The notes under the pieces were generated by a model that did no database searches, had not been told where the DNA came from, and was given only the letters and a program-made list of their open reading frames with translations. A stretch of 64,000 nt of DNA. Source: Alkalibacterium sp. MB6. GTDB taxonomy: Bacteria > Bacillota > Bacilli > Lactobacillales > Carnobacteriaceae_A. The translations under genes and the position numbers were made by a program. How positions within the stretch are numbered: the stretch's first letter is position 1; each line of letters starts with the position of its first letter. Below, piece after piece: positions 48,007 through 56,503 of this stretch. The stretch covers positions 20,351-84,350 of the forward strand of contig NZ_PREX01000009.1 of NCBI RefSeq assembly GCF_009935905.1. Direction: 5' to 3'.

Positions 48007-48031
48007 AAAAGACCACTCCGAAGAGTGATCT
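48007..48031 (-). terminator. Minus-strand terminator in the right end
   Basis: On the minus strand: AGATCACTC-ttcg-GAGTGGTCT with a UUCG-type loop, then TTTTTATTT. It would block transcripts entering the island leftward. Confidence 0.7.
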
Positions 48032-48069
48032 CCATCCCCAGCCATATGGTGAATAGTTGTGCACTTTAA

Positions 48070-48094
48070 GTGTGCAATAGTAATGTGCATACGA
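48070..48094 (+). repeat. Right copy of the terminal direct repeat
   Basis: Same 25-base sequence as 37275-37299 apart from two bases, in the same orientation, about 100 bases inside attR. A further TTGTGCACTTT copy of the motif precedes it. Confidence 0.6.
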
Positions 48095-48194
48095 TATAAA
48101 CAAGATATGACGCTATGTGTGAATGGAATCTAGTTCCTTCATTATATAGAGCGATATATGAGCATCAGAAAAGATGCTTGAAACGGTGTGAACC

Positions 48195-48212
48195 ACTCCC
48201 GCCAGCTCCATA
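48195..48212 (+). repeat. Right attachment core (attR)
   Basis: ACTCCCGCCAGCTCCATA, matching the end of ssrA except G for A at position 11. That base pairs with U in the tmRNA acceptor stem (A-U in attL, G-U here). Confidence 0.85.
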
Positions 48213-48230
48213 TAATAGACATAGTTAAGA

Positions 48231-48271
48231 AGCCTGCACCAGTTGAGAAATCAATGGTGCAGGCTTTTTTG
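48231..48271 (+). terminator. Former ssrA terminator
   Basis: AGCCTGCACC / GGTGCAGGCT ten-base stem plus six Ts, just beyond attR. Before integration it would have followed ssrA directly. The 290 bases between it and pyruvate oxidase hold only a promoter; nothing else is seen. Confidence 0.85.
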
Positions 48272-48487
48272 CTTTAGGAAATTTTATGAATAGTGTTGCA
48301 CGGAGGATAGTTAGAAGTCAATATGGTCAGCAAAGCGTTCTTATAAGTGGATAAGCATTCGTAAAAAGATGTTACGAATTACGCTGTGATTTAAATTAAG
48401 CCACCTACGCCTTTGATGAGTGTATTTCTAGCAACGATTTAACAGTCACACTTTCTTTCAGAGAACCTGTTCTTAAGGCAACAAAGT

Positions 48488-48515
48488 TTGTTTATTAATA
48501 TAAAAGTGCTAAAGT
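48488..48515 (+). promoter_or_regulatory. Pyruvate oxidase promoter
   Basis: TTGTTT, 16-base spacer, TAAAGT with a TGC extension. No clear cre site was seen. Confidence 0.45.
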
Positions 48516-48564
48516 AAAGGAGACATTTACTGTGTAAAATGAATCTCTAGGAGGCCTATTTAAA

Positions 48565-50355
48565 ATGACAGATGGAAAAATGAAAGTGAGTACAGCTTCA
48601 TTAAAAGTGATGGAAGGGTGGGGAATTGATACTATTTACGGCATCCCTTCAGGAACGTTAGCTCCTTTAATGGAAGCTCTAGGTGAACAAGAAGGAACAA
48701 ACATTAATTTTATTCAAGTCAAACATGAAGAAGTTGGCGCAATGGCAGCTGTCATGCAACGGAAATTTGGAGGGAAATTGGGTGTATGTGTTGGGTCAGG
48801 AGGTCCAGGTGCTTCTCACTTAATTAATGGTTTGTATGATGCAGCGATGGATAATACGCCTGTTTTAGCTATTTTAGGGTCTCGCCCTCAAAAAGAATTG
48901 AACATGGACGCGTTCCAAGAATTAAATCAAAATCCAATGTACGATCATATTGCAGTGTATAATCGTCGTGTGGCTTACGCTGAACAATTACCAAAAATGA
49001 TAGACGACGCCATTCGTACGGCTATCTCAAAACGTGGAGTAGCTGTACTAGAAGTACCAGGAGATTTCGGTTTCCAAGAGATCGCCAACGATGCATTCTA
49101 TTCTTCAGGTCACAGCTACCGTGATTTCGTATCTTCAGCAATCAATGAAGAAGATATTGATGCAGCTGTGGACGTATTAAACCAATCGAAACGCCCTGTT
49201 ATTTATGCAGGTATCGGAACGATGGGACACGGTCTAGCTGTTCAAGAATTATCTCGTAAAATCAAAGCACCAATCATCACAACGGGTAAAAACTTTGAAA
49301 CGTTCGAATATGACTTTGAAGGGTTAACGGGTTCGACTTACCGTGTGGGTTGGAAACCAGCTAACGAAGCGGTTAAAGAAGCAGATACCGTTCTTTTCGT
49401 TGGTTCAAACTTCCCTTTTGCTGAAGTAGAAGGGACATTCTCGAATATTGACAATTTTATCCAAATCGATAACAACCCTGCAATGCTTGGTAAACGTCAT
49501 AATGCAGATGTTGCTATTCTTGGAGATGCGGGCGAAGCGGTTCATTCCTTACTTGGAAAAGTAACACTTGTTGAAGAATCAGCATGGTGGAATGCTAACT
49601 TGAAAAATATTCAAAATTGGCGTGACTACATGACCAAGTTAGAAACGAAAGAAGATGGTCCGTTACAATTGTACCAAGTATATAATGCGATCAACAAACA
49701 CGCGGATGACGATGCGATTTATTCCATTGATGTGGGTAATTCAACTCAAACGTCTATCCGTCATTTACACATGACTCCTAAGAATATGTGGCGAACGTCT
49801 CCACTGTTTGCTTCTATGGGTATTGCACTTCCAGGTGGTATTGCTGCTAAGAATGTCTATCCTGATCGACAAGTTTGGAATTTAATGGGTGACGGTGCGT
49901 TTTCTATGAACTATCCAGATGTTGTCACTAACGTCGTTTTCAACCTGCCAGTTATCAATGTGGTATTCACAAACACTGAATATGGCTTCATCAAGAATAA
50001 GTATGAAGATACAAACACAAATACGTTTGGGACTAACTTTACTGATGTAGACTACGCAAAAATTGGTGACGCACAAGGAGCAGTAGGGTTCACAATCAAA
50101 CGTATTGAAGAGGTCGACCAAGTAGTTGCTGAGGCTGTTAAAGCTAACAAAGAAGGTAAAACAGTCGTGTTGGATTGTAAAATTACAAAAGACCGTCCCA
50201 TTCCGGTGGAAACATTGAAATTAGACCCTGCATTGTACAGCGAAGAAGACATTAAAGCGTACAAAGAAAAATATGAAGCGGAAGAATTGGTACCTTTTAG
50301 TGCCTTCTTAACAGCTGAAGGTGTTGAATCTAAAGTCGCTCAATCATCTTTATAA
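48565..50355 (+). CDS. Pyruvate oxidase
   Basis: Thiamine-diphosphate/FAD enzyme of 596 residues converting pyruvate, phosphate and oxygen to acetyl phosphate, CO2 and H2O2. Features: the Glu in the N-terminal [12 protein letters not shown] (thiamine activation), [16 protein letters not shown], the FAD/central domain ([13 protein letters not shown]), and the ThDP motif [16 protein letters not shown]. It is of the SpxB/Pox kind of lactic acid bacteria rather than acetolactate synthase. The ATG follows AGGAGG. A hairpin follows. Confidence 0.93.
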   Translation: MTDGKMKVSTASLKVMEGWGIDTIYGIPSGTLAPLMEALGEQEGTNINFIQVKHEEVGAMAAVMQRKFGGKLGVCVGSGGPGASHLINGLYDAAMDNTPVLAILGSRPQKELNMDAFQELNQNPMYDHIAVYNRRVAYAEQLPKMIDDAIRTAISKRGVAVLEVPGDFGFQEIANDAFYSSGHSYRDFVSSAINEEDIDAAVDVLNQSKRPVIYAGIGTMGHGLAVQELSRKIKAPIITTGKNFETFEYDFEGLTGSTYRVGWKPANEAVKEADTVLFVGSNFPFAEVEGTFSNIDNFIQIDNNPAMLGKRHNADVAILGDAGEAVHSLLGKVTLVEESAWWNANLKNIQNWRDYMTKLETKEDGPLQLYQVYNAINKHADDDAIYSIDVGNSTQTSIRHLHMTPKNMWRTSPLFASMGIALPGGIAAKNVYPDRQVWNLMGDGAFSMNYPDVVTNVVFNLPVINVVFTNTEYGFIKNKYEDTNTNTFGTNFTDVDYAKIGDAQGAVGFTIKRIEEVDQVVAEAVKANKEGKTVVLDCKITKDRPIPVETLKLDPALYSEEDIKAYKEKYEAEELVPFSAFLTAEGVESKVAQSSL

Positions 50356-50370
50356 TTAAATAGAAGCAAA

Positions 50371-50416
50371 AGAAACCACTATCTGTCAGACTCATTTACA
50401 GTTAGTGGTTTCTTTC
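50371..50416. terminator. Terminator between pyruvate oxidase and Doc genes
   Basis: GAAACCACTA / TAGTGGTTTC perfect ten-base stem with an inner CTGT/ACAG pair. It overlaps the end of the Doc gene on the minus strand and could serve both directions. Confidence 0.7.
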
Positions 50417-50812
50417 ACGGCTATTCATTTCAATCCATTTAGAAATGTCTTCATTTGTCAGACGATTTTCCCCTTTTTGAACAGCGACATATACGGCATA
50501 GTCAGCGATTTCTTTATTTGAAAGGGTCAACTGAACCCCGTTCTTTCTTAAAAATACATACAGAGCCATTACTGCTGTACGCTTATTCCCATTAAAGAAA
50601 CAGTATTTGTTGATACACATCTCAAATAATATGGCTGCTTTATCATAAATTGTTGGATACAACTCTGTTCCAAAACCATTCTGGCGTGGTTGAGCAACAA
50701 CAGCTTTTAATGCAGAAGAATCTTTTACCCCAAAATCTTCAGTGGGGCTAAATTGTCTAATCATTGAATAGTTAATAGCCAATAGTTCTTTTTCTGTAAG
50801 ATAATATGTCAT
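50402..50812 (-). CDS. Death-on-curing (Doc) family toxin, catalytic His replaced
   Basis: Fic/Doc-fold protein of 136 residues. Doc phosphorylates EF-Tu using the motif HxFx(D/N)(A/G)NKR; here the motif reads YCFFNGNKR, so the catalytic His is Tyr while Asn, Gly, Asn, Lys and Arg are kept. I checked this in the DNA (codon TAC). The rest of the fold is intact (KAAILFEMCINKYCFFNGNK, TAVMALYVFLRKNG). It overlaps the antitoxin gene by 4 bases. It may be inactive, or use another chemistry. Confidence 0.85.
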   Translation of the reverse strand: MTYYLTEKELLAINYSMIRQFSPTEDFGVKDSSALKAVVAQPRQNGFGTELYPTIYDKAAILFEMCINKYCFFNGNKRTAVMALYVFLRKNGVQLTLSNKEIADYAVYVAVQKGENRLTNEDISKWIEMNSRERNH

Positions 50813-51072
50813 CTATCCACCAAGTCTTCTAAAGCATCTTTATATTCTGTCATTCCTTCTTGCAGAATACTCAAAAATTCCTTATCTACACCCATTTCTT
50901 CGGAAATAGTTTTTTGTTTTTTAATCACAACGTCTCCGTTTGAATTAACCTTATAAAGTACAGAATCCCCTTCCTGAATATTCAAATGTTTTGCAATATC
51001 GGCTGGAATAGTAGCCTGGATACTGTTTCCTGTCTTTTTAGTTTTTCGTACATATTCCTTGCTGACTGTCAT
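50809..51072 (-). CDS. AbrB/MazE-type antitoxin
   Basis: Protein of 87 residues with an N-terminal SpoVT-AbrB DNA-binding hairpin (KKTGNSIQATIPADIAKHLNIQEGDSV...) and a C-terminal toxin-binding helix. The start is the ATG after ACGGAGGCG; a longer frame adds 20 residues without an SD. It is the first gene of the pair, and its promoter carries symmetrical sequences, suggesting autoregulation by the toxin-antitoxin complex. Pairing with Doc is inferred from overlap. Confidence 0.88.
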   Translation of the reverse strand: MTVSKEYVRKTKKTGNSIQATIPADIAKHLNIQEGDSVLYKVNSNGDVVIKKQKTISEEMGVDKEFLSILQEGMTEYKDALEDLVDR

Positions 51073-51103
51073 AGAATCGCCTCCGTTCTTTTTCTTCTGT
51101 CTT

Positions 51104-51132
51104 ATTATAACAATTACTACATAGATACTCAA
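51104..51132 (-). promoter_or_regulatory. Toxin-antitoxin promoter
   Basis: On the minus strand: TTGAGT, exactly 17 bases, TATAAT. Confidence 0.65.
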
Positions 51133-51133
51133 T

Positions 51134-51169
51134 AACTAATAGCTATTGATTGAATAATATCTATTAGTT
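51134..51169. promoter_or_regulatory. Inverted repeats upstream of the antitoxin gene
   Basis: AACTAATAG and CTATTAGTT stand 18 bases apart, with the palindrome AATAGCTATT overlapping the first arm. They lie just upstream of the -35, a likely autoregulatory operator. The other bases up to 51316 show nothing. Confidence 0.45.
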
Positions 51170-51316
51170 GCAAATGATTTTTCAGAAGAAATTATTTGGG
51201 TTGTAAGAATAAAGTTACTCATCGTATAAGAAATCATACAAACCGGGTCAAATGAAATCAATCGATTCTGATTTATTTACAAACTTCACAGTCTCTCTCA
51301 CTATCAAAGAATACAA

Positions 51317-51361
51317 ATAAAAACGGTAGGCAGTTAAATGATCAACTGCTTACCGTTTTTT
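51317..51361. terminator. Terminator after the FAD protein gene
   Basis: AAAACGGTA..GCAGTT / AACTGC..TACCGTTTT stem with runs of A and T at the ends, usable from either side. Confidence 0.8.
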
Positions 51362-52824
51362 TATATCATCATAAAGTTAGTAACAATCTCATTCGCTTTT
51401 TCCACCAACGCTTTGACGTTGTTGTTTGCATAGTGGGTATTAGATACCCATGGACCAATGAAAAAACAATTATCCAGCTGGCCGAATCGCTGATTGATGA
51501 CTTGGCATTCTGGCCAAGTAACTAAGATGCCTTTTTTATCTTTATCCAGAAGAAAGCCTTTATCTAAAAGGTTCTTAAGAAGAGGATTATAATCTTCTAT
51601 GTGATCGGGATTAAATTCAAAACCGGAAGCATTGATAACGACATCTGCTTCATAGGTTTGACCACTTTGACTTTTTAAAACAAAAGAGTTCTCTTTGTCA
51701 ATGTCAATCAAATCGGGTACGACAAAGAGGTGGTCTTGTTTCCATAACTGATACATATTTGCTACAGCATCAGGAGCTAACTGGACTTGATAGTGGCCAA
51801 AGAGGGGTGCATAATCCAAATGGTACCGTAATTGGTCTTTCTTGGACAAAGACATATACAGGTCTCCCAAATATCCGGACAAGAGAGCAATATAGCCCTG
51901 AAGCTTGGAAAGTTCAGGATGTTCTTCCTTAACATAAGCATGGTAAGTCTCTTCTAAATTCCCAGGGCCATAGTGTGTATGAATAGCCTCTATATTAATA
52001 TTATTTGTTTTCAAGTCATAAGTAATGGCATCAATTATACCGTCTAAAGGAAGAACGCCCTTGTTTTTGTGAATCTCTTCTTCAATCCAAGATTTGTCTA
52101 AAGAATAATGAAGGGCAGACCCTTGATAAGGGGGCACCCGAAGAGAATTAAAGTAAGGCAGAACCGTAAAGATACCAATCGGCTGCTCTAGGTTAGCTTC
52201 ATGGCTCAGGTAATTGACTAAATCAAAAGCCGTCAAGTTGGAACCGATAATGGCTACCTTTGCATCTCGTTCAATGTCTTTTAATTTCTCAACAACCGGA
52301 TACGGATGATGAATATAGTTGTCATGCCCCTTTAATTCATAAAAATCTTTATAAGGCGGATTGCCTAGTGCAAAAAAGAGGTAGTCATATGTGCCGTACT
52401 GTTCTCCGTCTGTATCTTCTAATTGGTAAGAGGGAGAAGACGAATTATTTAGAACCGTCGCATCGACTATTTCTTTTTTGTAATGCATGATATTTTCTTT
52501 TTCTAATAGAGGGCTTAACCGTTCACTGGCGTATTCCCCAAATAATTGACGAGGGACTAGATCTGCTTTCGCATCATATTTCGGATAGTGAGTGCTTAAC
52601 CACTGTGAGAAGTCATATTTATTTTTAGGATTTAAGGACATGGCAGTTGGGAAGGCATTGAGGAGAAGATGATCGGAATCTTTTCCGTAAGCTAAACCAA
52701 CGGCAGGTTCATTGTTCGGATCAAAAATATCCACCTGCGTATCTGCATTTAATTTTCCTGAAGTGCTTAGAGATAGTAAAAGAGCCGCTCCACTGACCCC
52801 GAAGCCGACAATAGCTATTTTCAT
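51361..52824 (-). CDS. FAD/NAD(P)-binding protein
   Basis: Protein of 487 residues of the NAD_binding_9 type. Dinucleotide motif IAIVGFGVSGAALLLSL at the N terminus. A second nucleotide site KVAIIGSNLTAFDLVNYL is near residue 195 and VVINASGFEFNPDHIE near residue 400. The family includes FAD-dependent oxidoreductases and hydroxyacylglutathione-like enzymes; substrate unknown. It is a single-gene unit divergent from the MBL-fold gene. Preceding SD is weak. Confidence 0.8.
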   Translation of the reverse strand: MKIAIVGFGVSGAALLLSLSTSGKLNADTQVDIFDPNNEPAVGLAYGKDSDHLLLNAFPTAMSLNPKNKYDFSQWLSTHYPKYDAKADLVPRQLFGEYASERLSPLLEKENIMHYKKEIVDATVLNNSSSPSYQLEDTDGEQYGTYDYLFFALGNPPYKDFYELKGHDNYIHHPYPVVEKLKDIERDAKVAIIGSNLTAFDLVNYLSHEANLEQPIGIFTVLPYFNSLRVPPYQGSALHYSLDKSWIEEEIHKNKGVLPLDGIIDAITYDLKTNNINIEAIHTHYGPGNLEETYHAYVKEEHPELSKLQGYIALLSGYLGDLYMSLSKKDQLRYHLDYAPLFGHYQVQLAPDAVANMYQLWKQDHLFVVPDLIDIDKENSFVLKSQSGQTYEADVVINASGFEFNPDHIEDYNPLLKNLLDKGFLLDKDKKGILVTWPECQVINQRFGQLDNCFFIGPWVSNTHYANNNVKALVEKANEIVTNFMMI

Positions 52825-52994
52825 TTTCTTATCACCGTTTTCTTTGTACTCCTAAATAGTCTATCATAAACGCTCTAAAAATTGAAAAAGAGCGAGCCTT
52901 TTAATTGTTGGGGACTAAAGTGCTATAGTAAGATGTATAGGACGATCTGAGAAATGAACTATTTAACTCACTAATTAAAGAGGGAGGAATAAAG

Positions 52995-53759
52995 ATGAAC
53001 ATTCAACAGATTCGAAATGCCTTACTCGTTATTCATTATGCTGGAAAAAAGGTTGTTATTGATCCCATGCTTGGCGAAAAAGGGTCGTTCCCAACTTTTC
53101 AGAATACGCCCAGGCAAGACCTCCGTAACCCCATTGTTGATTTACCTGTTCCAGTGAATGACATACTTGAGGATGTGGATGCGATTATCGTGACCCATCT
53201 ACACGAGGACCACTGGGATAAAGGGGCGGTTAACTACATCCCTAAAGCAACGACATTATTTTCGCAAAACGAAGAAGATGCAAAAGTACTGGAAGGTCAA
53301 GGATTTACAAACGTTGAAGTATTGGAAGACGTCACGTTATTTCATGACATCACGTTAAGAAAAACAGATGGTCGTCATGGGTATGATGATGACATCGTTG
53401 AAGCGATGGGCTCTGTGATGGGAGTCGTCTTCAGCCACCCAGATGAACCGACACTCTACATCGCTGGGGATACCGTTTACTATGACGGCGTTGAGCGAGT
53501 CATTGAACAAGCTGAACCAGATATCATCGTCGTTAATTCAGGGGCCAATATTATTGGCGACAGTTATTTGTTAATGCTGAAAGAAGATGTGTACAAAGTC
53601 CATCAAAAAGCACCACAAGCAACAATCATCGCTTCACATATGGAAGCCGTCAACCATTGGACATTATCCCGTAAAGACCTAAAAGCCTATGCCCAAGAGC
53701 TTGGCTTTGATCATAAGCTTCTTGTTCCTGATGATGGGGAAGCCTATACGTTGGATTGA
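52995..53759 (+). CDS. MBL-fold metallo-hydrolase
   Basis: Metallo-beta-lactamase-fold hydrolase of 254 residues, UlaG/YtkL-like. The metal motif is VTHLHEDHWD (HxHxDH, residues 78-87), with further ligands in DGRHGY, YIAGDTVY (Asp) and ASHMEAV (His). There is no signal sequence. The substrate is unknown. ATG after GAGGGAGG. Ends with a terminator. Confidence 0.85.
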   Translation: MNIQQIRNALLVIHYAGKKVVIDPMLGEKGSFPTFQNTPRQDLRNPIVDLPVPVNDILEDVDAIIVTHLHEDHWDKGAVNYIPKATTLFSQNEEDAKVLEGQGFTNVEVLEDVTLFHDITLRKTDGRHGYDDDIVEAMGSVMGVVFSHPDEPTLYIAGDTVYYDGVERVIEQAEPDIIVVNSGANIIGDSYLLMLKEDVYKVHQKAPQATIIASHMEAVNHWTLSRKDLKAYAQELGFDHKLLVPDDGEAYTLD

Positions 53760-53808
53760 TTCAGAGCGGCTCACACTTTCTAATCGCTCCATTTATACAC
53801 ACAGGTAA

Positions 53809-53850
53809 AAAGCCTGCACCTGTTGAACAATCAACGTGTGCAGGCTTTTT
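53809..53850 (+). terminator. Terminator after the MBL-fold gene
   Basis: AGCCTGCAC / GTGCAGGCT stem plus T-run. Stem and loop (GTTGAnnAATCAA) closely resemble the former ssrA terminator at 48231. Confidence 0.85.
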
Positions 53851-53935
53851 TATGTTACAGAAGGGTTGATGACTGACTCACTTTAGCGTCAACCTAGCCC
53901 GAGACATTGAAAGAACGTCCAGTGTGGGGACCCTG

Positions 53936-54379
53936 TTACCGATTAATCCGCTCTCTATTCTGCACGGCAAAATTGCCCAGAAGGCTGTACAAGCTGGTTA
54001 AGTTGGTGCGTTTAGGGAATTCGAATGTCTGTTGGATCAATCGTTCGTTATTAGACTTGTGATACGCGTTTTCGATAAAGGTAATCGTGATTTCGCTGTC
54101 GTCAATGCCAGCACCGGCTGTTTCCATTTCCACATTAACGATGGAATCAAGGAAAATGGTTCTGAACGAGACTTTTCGTCCTGTGGCTCCTTGCTTGTCC
54201 ACGAAGATGATTCGTATATTGGTGAAGAGAAGTGTATCACGAATAAGCTGATAGCCTAGAGTGATTGTTTCTCCGTCAAATAAGTACTCGCCGTATTCAC
54301 TATTTAGTTCTTCAGGCGTTTTTTCAGAATAATTGCCTAGAGCGCCTTGTACCAAGTTGTTTAAGTTAAATCCTGCCAT
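53936..54379 (-). CDS. Bacterial PH-domain protein
   Basis: Protein of 147 residues with the bPH fold: LFDGETITLGYQLIRDTLLFTNIRIIFVD (about residues 36-64), the characteristic strand pair, then the conserved KVSFRTIFLDSIVNVEME and a C-terminal helix. Role unknown in this family. The ATG after AGGGATAAAT is preferred over one 18 bases earlier. It is convergent with the MBL-fold gene; no partner gene is evident. Confidence 0.75.
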   Translation of the reverse strand: MAGFNLNNLVQGALGNYSEKTPEELNSEYGEYLFDGETITLGYQLIRDTLLFTNIRIIFVDKQGATGRKVSFRTIFLDSIVNVEMETAGAGIDDSEITITFIENAYHKSNNERLIQQTFEFPKRTNLTSLYSLLGNFAVQNRERINR

Positions 54380-54462
54380 ATTTATCCCTGCTTTCAACGT
54401 ATAGTGGTTAACGCTTACATTATAACATAGTAAAAACCCTAAAAGTATACTGTTTGTTGACT

Positions 54463-54513
54463 AAAAAAAAAACACTCATCAGTAGTCGCCAGAGTCGACT
54501 TGATGAGTGTTCT
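54463..54513 (-). terminator. Terminator after the 116-residue protein gene
   Basis: AACACTCATCA / TGATGAGTGTT stem; on the minus strand it ends in nine Ts. Confidence 0.8.
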
Positions 54514-54518
54514 GTGTA

Positions 54519-54869
54519 TTAACGTGACTTCGAAGATGAAACAGCCTTATCTCGGTAGGTTTGATACATCAGCGCCAATAGCATGGGCTCCTTGGTTGAT
54601 GCCAACATCAAATCAACGACTTGCTTCATGGTCTGATAATGCTCTTCAGAATAATTTTTAGCATCGGTTTCTTTATATAAAGTCAACTCATCCAGCAAGT
54701 GGTGATATTCTTTAACGAAGCCTTTAAATTCAGGTGCATTGTCTAACAACAATGATTTGACTGCTTTATTTTTTTCATGAAGACTAAGTGCGTATTCTTC
54801 AGGAGACATACCCATTGATTGGGCAAATTTCTCGAAATCATGATACGTCTGTTCATTGCATTGACCCAT
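54519..54869 (-). CDS. Helical hypothetical protein
   Basis: Protein of 116 residues starting MGQCNEQTYHDFEKFAQSMG, from the ATG 9 bases after GGGAG. It is all helical, with LYKETDAKNYSEEHYQTMKQ in the middle and a Ser/Lys tail. No family was recognised. Confidence 0.6.
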   Translation of the reverse strand: MGQCNEQTYHDFEKFAQSMGMSPEEYALSLHEKNKAVKSLLLDNAPEFKGFVKEYHHLLDELTLYKETDAKNYSEEHYQTMKQVVDLMLASTKEPMLLALMYQTYRDKAVSSSKSR

Positions 54870-55258
54870 TTTATTCATCTCCCTTTTCTTTGTAACCCAT
54901 GATATTCAGCTCATGGAAAACGTCTTAATCTAACAGTACTGTTTTGTTTACTAATTGTATATAAATGGTGACAGGCTGTCATAAATAAGACTTCTTTCGT
55001 TCAAAACTTGGTCACGATTATAGAGAAAGAGCTCAAAAAGCAAGGCGATATATCTTTGTCGAATTTTAGACACAATTTACTGTAACCGCTTAAATAAATG
55101 ATTTTGAAAGGAGACTAACGATTGTTAGGGTTAAGTGCTCTAACGTTCGTCTTTTATTTCTAGAGATAGATTGACAAAAATAAGGTATGTGTTTACAATT
55201 TAGAAAACAATGAGAAAGATGAGAGTTCTCTAATGTTAGCAAAGGAAAGGGAGTTGTA
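54870..55258. other. Non-coding region before the M20/Opp operon
   Basis: No gene of normal length. An AAAGGAG followed by a TTG gives a 13-codon frame MLGLSALTFVFYF (55123-55164) inside a hairpin (TAACG..GTTAG / CTCTAAC..CG). A consensus promoter follows. It could be a leader peptide or the remnant of a gene. The remaining bases show nothing. Confidence 0.4.
55171..55199 (+). promoter_or_regulatory. M20/Opp operon promoter
   Basis: TTGACA, exactly 17 bases, TACAAT, 60 bases before the first ATG. Confidence 0.75.
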
Positions 55259-56485
55259 ATGGTGATGACTGAATGGGAAAAAGAACTAGACGAATTGTTT
55301 CCAGAAACGCAGCAATGGAGAAGGTATTTACACCAGAACCCTGAACCTTCCTTCGAAGAATACAACACTCGATTATTTATCGCTGAAAAATTAAGAGAGT
55401 TTGGGTATGAAGAGATTGAGGAGAATGTTGGTGGGGGCGGAGTGGTTGCTTACTTGAATGGTGAGTCTGATGGGCCAACTCTAGCTTTTCGGGCAGACTT
55501 TGATGCGTTAAGAATCCAAGAAGAAACGGGCTTACCTTTTGCCTCGCAAAACCCAGGTGTCATGCATGCGTGCGGACACGACGGGCACACGGCTATCTTA
55601 TTGAGTGTGGCGAAAGTGCTCATGAATCATCAGCAGGCTTTATCTGGAAAAGTGAAGTTTATCTTCCAGCATGCAGAAGAAGTGTTGCCTGGTGGCGGAA
55701 AAGCAATGGTCGATGCAGGCGTCCTTGACGATGTGGATGCGGTATATGGTCTGCATTTAAGGTCACCCTTTGAATACGGCACGGTGTCTTATTGTTCGGG
55801 TTATGCCATGGCGGCTCCAGACTTTTTCAGTATTCAGATTCAAGGAAAAAGCGGTCACGCTGCACATCCCAATACGACAGTGGATGCCGTGGTTGTTGCT
55901 TCTTATGTCGTTAATCAACTGCAAAGTATCATTAGTCGAAAAAAAGATCCGCAAGAGTCAGGGGTATTAACCTTCTCTACTTTTAAAGCGGGAGATGGGG
56001 CACATAATATTATTGCGGACAAGGCCTTACTAAAAGGCACGGTCAGAACCTTCAATCCAGAAGTCAGAGATATGATTGAAGAGAAAATCAAATCAATGGC
56101 TGAACAGATTTGTGCGGCCCACGGTGCAACGTGCGAGGTGTCGTATACAAGAGGTTATCCCGCTTTATACAATCATCCAAAAGAAACACAGCTTATTAAG
56201 GAATTATTCGAACAAAACAGAACAGACGTAAATGTGGAAGCGACACCCTTACGAATGGGTGGCGAAGATTTTGCTTACTTTTTACAGAAGAAACCAGGGT
56301 CATACTTCTTTATTCATTCTGGCAACGAAGAAAAAGGCATTGTTTATCCACATCATCATCCAAAGTTCGATTTCGATGAACGAGCTTTATTAACAGGAGC
56401 CAAGTGTTTTGTGGATATCGTGGACCATTATTTAGGAAATCGAGTGTCAGTAGCGAATGTTAGCTTAGAAGCAACGGGAGAATAA
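55259..56485 (+). CDS. M20-family amidohydrolase, copy 1
   Basis: Metal-dependent amidohydrolase of about 408 residues, the N-acyl-amino acid/hippurate hydrolase kind. Key residues: Cys-His in MHACGHDGHTA (about residue 103), HAEEVLPGGGKAM with His-Glu-Glu, the dimerisation domain with GKSGHAAHP and the C-terminal MGGEDFAYFLQKKPG. ATG follows AAAGGGAG; a second ATG two codons on is possible. It leads an operon with a related copy and an oligopeptide transporter, so it may process imported N-acylated peptides. Relation to DapL deacetylase is possible. Confidence 0.88.
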   Translation: MVMTEWEKELDELFPETQQWRRYLHQNPEPSFEEYNTRLFIAEKLREFGYEEIEENVGGGGVVAYLNGESDGPTLAFRADFDALRIQEETGLPFASQNPGVMHACGHDGHTAILLSVAKVLMNHQQALSGKVKFIFQHAEEVLPGGGKAMVDAGVLDDVDAVYGLHLRSPFEYGTVSYCSGYAMAAPDFFSIQIQGKSGHAAHPNTTVDAVVVASYVVNQLQSIISRKKDPQESGVLTFSTFKAGDGAHNIIADKALLKGTVRTFNPEVRDMIEEKIKSMAEQICAAHGATCEVSYTRGYPALYNHPKETQLIKELFEQNRTDVNVEATPLRMGGEDFAYFLQKKPGSYFFIHSGNEEKGIVYPHHHPKFDFDERALLTGAKCFVDIVDHYLGNRVSVANVSLEATGE

Positions 56486-56503
56486 GAAGGAGATGACGAT
56501 TAA

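Larger units (their letters stand above)
37193..48212. mobile_element. PICI-like chromosomal island in ssrA
   Basis: An ~11-kb integrated element bounded by an 18-bp core repeat. The order is integrase and repressor (minus), then XRE, excisionase-type HTH, small ORFs, primase, Rep, iteron origin, small-protein cassette, TerS-like gene and coiled-coil proteins (plus). No capsid, tail, portal, large terminase, holin or lysin was found. This is the layout of phage-inducible chromosomal islands (SaPI/EfCIV583 kind), which depend on a helper phage. Spans of GTG/TTG starts and overlapping genes contrast with host genes around it. Confidence 0.85.

Noticed and set aside
37193..48212. Complete prophage or integrative conjugative element
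   Set aside because: No capsid, tail, large terminase, lysis, relaxase or type IV secretion genes are present; the element is too small, so a satellite fits better.
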